58,557 bases of DNA from Fuerstiella sp. (lineage in GTDB: Bacteria; Planctomycetota; Planctomycetia; Planctomycetales; Planctomycetaceae), in the NCBI GenBank assembly GCA_022447185.1, contig JAKVAY010000058.1:1-58557 (forward strand). The letters are read 5' to 3'. The position numbers and the translations under genes were made by a program. How positions within the stretch are numbered: position 1 is the stretch's first letter; each line of letters starts with the position of its first letter. Below are positions 55,789-58,557 of this stretch, in pieces. Below the pieces are notes generated by a model that searched no databases, was not told the origin of the DNA, and was given only the letters and a program-made list of their open reading frames with translations.

Positions 55789-56901
55789 TCAGGCACGAGC
55801 TGCGAGCGCTCGCAACACGGCTGCTCCCTGCTTCAACACTTCATCGTCAGCCGCATATGACATCCGGAAGTGTGTGTCCCGTTCACTGAATACATTTCCG
55901 GGAATAATCAGCAGGTTATTGCGAATTGCTTCGGCCACAAACTCAGTACCGGTTCCCCACGGCGTTTTCAAAAACAGATAAAACGCACCCTGACCACCAT
56001 GCACTTCAAAATCATCCTTAAGCTCTGAGACGATAAAATCACGCTTTAACCGATACTCATCCACGCGATCTGACACATCAACATCCCACGCAGTGACACC
56101 CGCCCACTGGACCGGGTGTGGTGCACAGACAAACGTAAACTGCTGCAGTTTCATCATTTGCTGAATTACGTAGTCTGGCCCGTGAACGTATCCGAGACGA
56201 TGTCCGGTCATCGAATGAGACTTACTGAATCCATCGATCACGATTGTTTCGGGATTCCATTCTGCCGGACTGTGGAACGCATCGTCGTAGCAGAAGACCC
56301 TGTAGATCTCATCACTGATCAGCGCGATGTCATTCTCGGCTGCCAATTCCGCCAGTTCGCGAGTTTCTTCGGCAGACGTAACAGCTCCCGTCGGATTCGC
56401 GGGGCTGTTGAACAGGATCACTCGGGTACGATCTGTGATCGCCGCCTTGACGGAATCGATCTGAATTCGGAAGTCCGGGTACGTTGCTACCTGGACTACG
56501 TGACCTCCAGCCAGCGTGGCCAGATGTTTGTACATCACAAACCACGGATCAAATACTATAATTTCGTCGCCCGGATTCACCAATGAACACAAAGCCAGCA
56601 TCAGAGCGCCGCTGGTACCGGAGGTGACAAAGGCCTCACGATTACTATGTCCGTATTTTGTATCCACATGCGTTTGCAGCTGTGCCAGCAGTGGGCCAAT
56701 TCCCTGCGTCTGGCTGTAGGCATTCTTTCCATCCTCAACGGCCTGGCACAGCGCGTCCTTGATTTCCTGAGGTGTATCGTAATGGGGCTGTCCGATACTC
56801 AGGTTGATCGGATCGGTCATCGATGCCGCAAGATCAAAGACCTTGCGAATTCCGGAAGCGTCGATCCTGTGCAACCGGTCGGAGATCCATCGGGTACTCA
56901 A
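55789..56901 (-). CDS. Class I/II PLP-dependent aminotransferase
   Basis: 370 residues. The PLP Lys is K227 in GFSKSHSMTGHRLGY. Also seen: NPANPTG-like NSPANPTGAV (167-175), SDEIYRVF (197-204) with the Asp and Tyr that hold PLP, and SIGQPHYDTP near the N-terminus. The family includes aspartate, alanine and aromatic aminotransferases; the first is most similar by motif, but no substrate is assigned. The start is TTG 56901, giving the usual beginning, with no in-frame ATG nearby. It ends exactly where the convergent gene ends. Confidence 0.92.
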   Translation of the reverse strand: MSTRWISDRLHRIDASGIRKVFDLAASMTDPINLSIGQPHYDTPQEIKDALCQAVEDGKNAYSQTQGIGPLLAQLQTHVDTKYGHSNREAFVTSGTSGALMLALCSLVNPGDEIIVFDPWFVMYKHLATLAGGHVVQVATYPDFRIQIDSVKAAITDRTRVILFNSPANPTGAVTSAEETRELAELAAENDIALISDEIYRVFCYDDAFHSPAEWNPETIVIDGFSKSHSMTGHRLGYVHGPDYVIQQMMKLQQFTFVCAPHPVQWAGVTAWDVDVSDRVDEYRLKRDFIVSELKDDFEVHGGQGAFYLFLKTPWGTGTEFVAEAIRNNLLIIPGNVFSERDTHFRMSYAADDEVLKQGAAVLRALAARA

Positions 56902-57408
56902 GGGAACGGACTTTCTGTGATGAATCAGTGCTGAATGGCTTTGAGAGTTGGTCGCGGCAGAAAACTGTAAATTTCAAGCAAAATTGAGAACACACTGATC
57001 GATGCAAACACAATCCGAACATCGCAGATCATTCAACCATCAAATTTACTGCAATCGAAACAGCCTGACAGGCAAGTGGTCAAAAAGATGAACAATGTTC
57101 ATCAGTTTCACATTCAATCGCGGGAATACAGTAATCTCTTGAACTCAACGACAACGATTCCGGACTTTTAAGTGAGTTTTGCACGGTGGTTCAGTACCAA
57201 ACCCAGCTGTGACGCGTCTGGATTGATCAATCAATTGAATATGGAACTTCAAAGCGTCGTAATTCTGACTGTGGGATGGATTCTCCGGGGATTCTGGGAA
57301 TCTGTAGCCACAATTCGAGTTCCCATTATGACCTGATTGAAGCAGTCATCCAGTCTGTGTGATTCAGTCAAACGCTGAATATCAGTCGTGCTCATCAGAT
57401 AAACCGCT
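56902..57408. other. Gene-free stretch, possible small RNA
   Basis: About 500 bases between the start of the aminotransferase gene (minus) and the terminator at 57409. No open frame with a family resemblance is seen. A plus-strand transcript ending at that terminator would be unexplained by any gene. Confidence 0.4.
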
Positions 57409-57433
57409 CCGCCAGACTGGCGGTCTTTTTTCT
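57409..57433 (+). terminator. Orphan Rho-independent terminator
   Basis: CCGCCA (57409-57414) pairs with TGGCGG (57418-57423) around a 3-base loop and is followed by TCTTTTTTCTG. There is no plus-strand gene within 1,600 bases upstream other than the convergent nuclease-like one at 55788, so it may end an unannotated RNA. Confidence 0.7.
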
Positions 57434-57601
57434 GTGACGAAAGAATTTTGCTGAATTCAAGGTGCCTTGAGCCCAAATTTTCGACAATAATCGATGTGTT
57501 CTATGTCGACTGTGGTGTGATGAACCTGATCGTCTTCCAGTAAGAAATCGCAACCACCACCCGTTGACACGCCTCTGCTTACGATTCTAAGGAAGCCCAT
57601 T

Positions 57602-58557
57602 ATGCGAAAATCCCGTAAACGATCGCGTGGATTCACGCTGATTGAGTTGCTTGTCGTCCTGTTCATTATTCTGATTCTGATCTCGTTACTTCTGCCGGCA
57701 GTTCAAAATGCCCGAAGGGCAGCTCGACGAACACAGTGTTTGAATAACCTGAAGCAAACTGTGCTCGCGCTGCATGAATACCACGATGCGTTCATGCTGT
57801 TTCCGCCAGGACAAATTTCGTCAGCATTTCCTGAACAGGTCATTATGAGTGGAGTGACGGTAAATATCGTCGATCCCGATGAAGCCACATTGAACATTCA
57901 AACACAGAATTTCCACGGCACCAGCTGGATGCTGCACATCCTGCCCTATCTGGATATGGTGAACGTCTATGACCTGTATAGGTTTGACCGTAACCTCTGG
58001 GGTAATACAGAAATCCAGAACAACCTGATTCCGTGGACAGAAGCGGGCAACCCACCCACACGATGGGACATCGATCAGTTTTACTGTCCTTCTCGACGCA
58101 ACGGAATGGAAGCTGGCGACAATAACATCCGCATCGACTTTCAGGTACCACTGTTCAATCTTGAAACCGTCACCAGCGGAGGGAATGATTACGCAGGCTG
58201 TGCCGGTTCCGGCCTGTTGTTCTTTCAGGATCAGAACCCCGTTGTCCTGAATCCCCTTAACCCAAATTCAAATCCGCTGATCAATCCGCGCAGGTCTACA
58301 TACAACCTGACCCCGGCACAAATCGGGGACCTCAACACACTGGGTCTGAATGCTGTTCCGATGTGTCAACGCCTGGATATGAAAGGAATCTTTGGAGTGA
58401 ACAGTTCGACCTCGATTGAAGCAATCCGGGACGGCACGAGTCAAACAATGATTATCGCCGAAGCGGAGCGATTCGAAGCTCTCGGAATTAACATTGACGA
58501 CCAGTTCGGATTCCAGCGTACGTTCGAACAGTTTGCTTCAGATGGCTGGGCCTGGGG
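57602..58557 (+). CDS. DUF1559 pseudopilin-like protein, 3'-truncated by window edge
   Basis: The frame starts at ATG 57602 with AAGGA upstream and stays open to the edge (318 codons). A type IV prepilin-like leader is clear: RKSRKRSRG then [20 protein letters not shown], with cleavage expected between G10 and F11 and E15 at the conserved +5 position. [15 protein letters not shown] follows, and the body has the DUF1559 pattern: [16 protein letters not shown], a FYCPSRRNG segment and [16 protein letters not shown]. These proteins occur in large paralogous families in planctomycetes and are thought to form type II/IV-like surface fibres or secretion pseudopili. It lacks its C-terminus here. Confidence 0.92.
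   Translation, partial: MRKSRKRSRGFTLIELLVVLFIILILISLLLPAVQNARRAARRTQCLNNLKQTVLALHEYHDAFMLFPPGQISSAFPEQVIMSGVTVNIVDPDEATLNIQTQNFHGTSWMLHILPYLDMVNVYDLYRFDRNLWGNTEIQNNLIPWTEAGNPPTRWDIDQFYCPSRRNGMEAGDNNIRIDFQVPLFNLETVTSGGNDYAGCAGSGLLFFQDQNPVVLNPLNPNSNPLINPRRSTYNLTPAQIGDLNTLGLNAVPMCQRLDMKGIFGVNSSTSIEAIRDGTSQTMIIAEAERFEALGINIDDQFGFQRTFEQFASDGWAW

Overview
The window reads as chromosomal DNA of a planctomycete (phylum Planctomycetota), probably a marine member. The evidence is the mix of families. It starts inside a PSD1/DUF1553 protein followed by a DUF1501 protein and ends inside a DUF1559 pseudopilin-like protein. It also holds DUF1080, a planctomycete-style leucine-rich-repeat protein, a Cys-rich secreted HEAT protein and a CPXCG mini-protein. 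Genes are loosely packed, lie on both strands in short operons, and have many 250-860 base intergenic stretches. I see no rRNA, tRNA, IS element or CRISPR array.

Layout. 1-3268: DUF1553/DUF1501 pair. 3510-4124: a DsbA/FrnE-family oxidoreductase whose first active-site Cys codon is an in-frame TGA followed by a SECIS-like hairpin, so probably a selenoprotein that normal gene calling would truncate. 4423-6783 (minus): a DUF1805-glyoxalase fusion and a DadA-type amino acid dehydrogenase. 7109-12544 (plus): a compact type VII (ESX)-like locus with two WXG100-like proteins, a helical 216-residue protein and a large coiled-coil FtsK/EssC-type ATPase. 12837-15380 (plus): Na/phosphate symporter and MsrA. 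15647-21023 (minus): hpt, a GT39-like membrane protein and an AsmA-like protein. 22379-24439 (minus): an EIIA/SLC4-type anion transporter fusion and thiL. 24864-29357: PHP protein, FtsW/RodA protein, cupredoxin protein, CPXCG protein, MogA. 29690-30145: a dihydrolipoamide dehydrogenase fragment. 30264-33373 (minus): small beta protein, DUF1080, IlvD-like dehydratase and cupin, a possible sugar-acid operon. 33801-37317: M3 peptidase and LRR/coiled-coil protein. 37318-41812 (plus): Mla-type lipid transporter (permease, ATPase, MCE protein) followed by a sensor kinase. 42207-47793: small membrane protein, Cys-rich HEAT protein with terminator, two glycosyltransferases. 48017-57601: FAH hydrolase, TPR lipoprotein, membrane protein, LarE, a large exported protein, a possible nuclease-fold protein, an aminotransferase. 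57602-end: DUF1559 protein running off the edge.

The items most deserving follow-up are the UGA-containing FrnE-like gene, the ESX-like locus, the EIIA-SLC4 and DUF1805-VOC fusions, and the DUF1080/IlvD/cupin operon. All family names come from reading translated sequence, without database searches.
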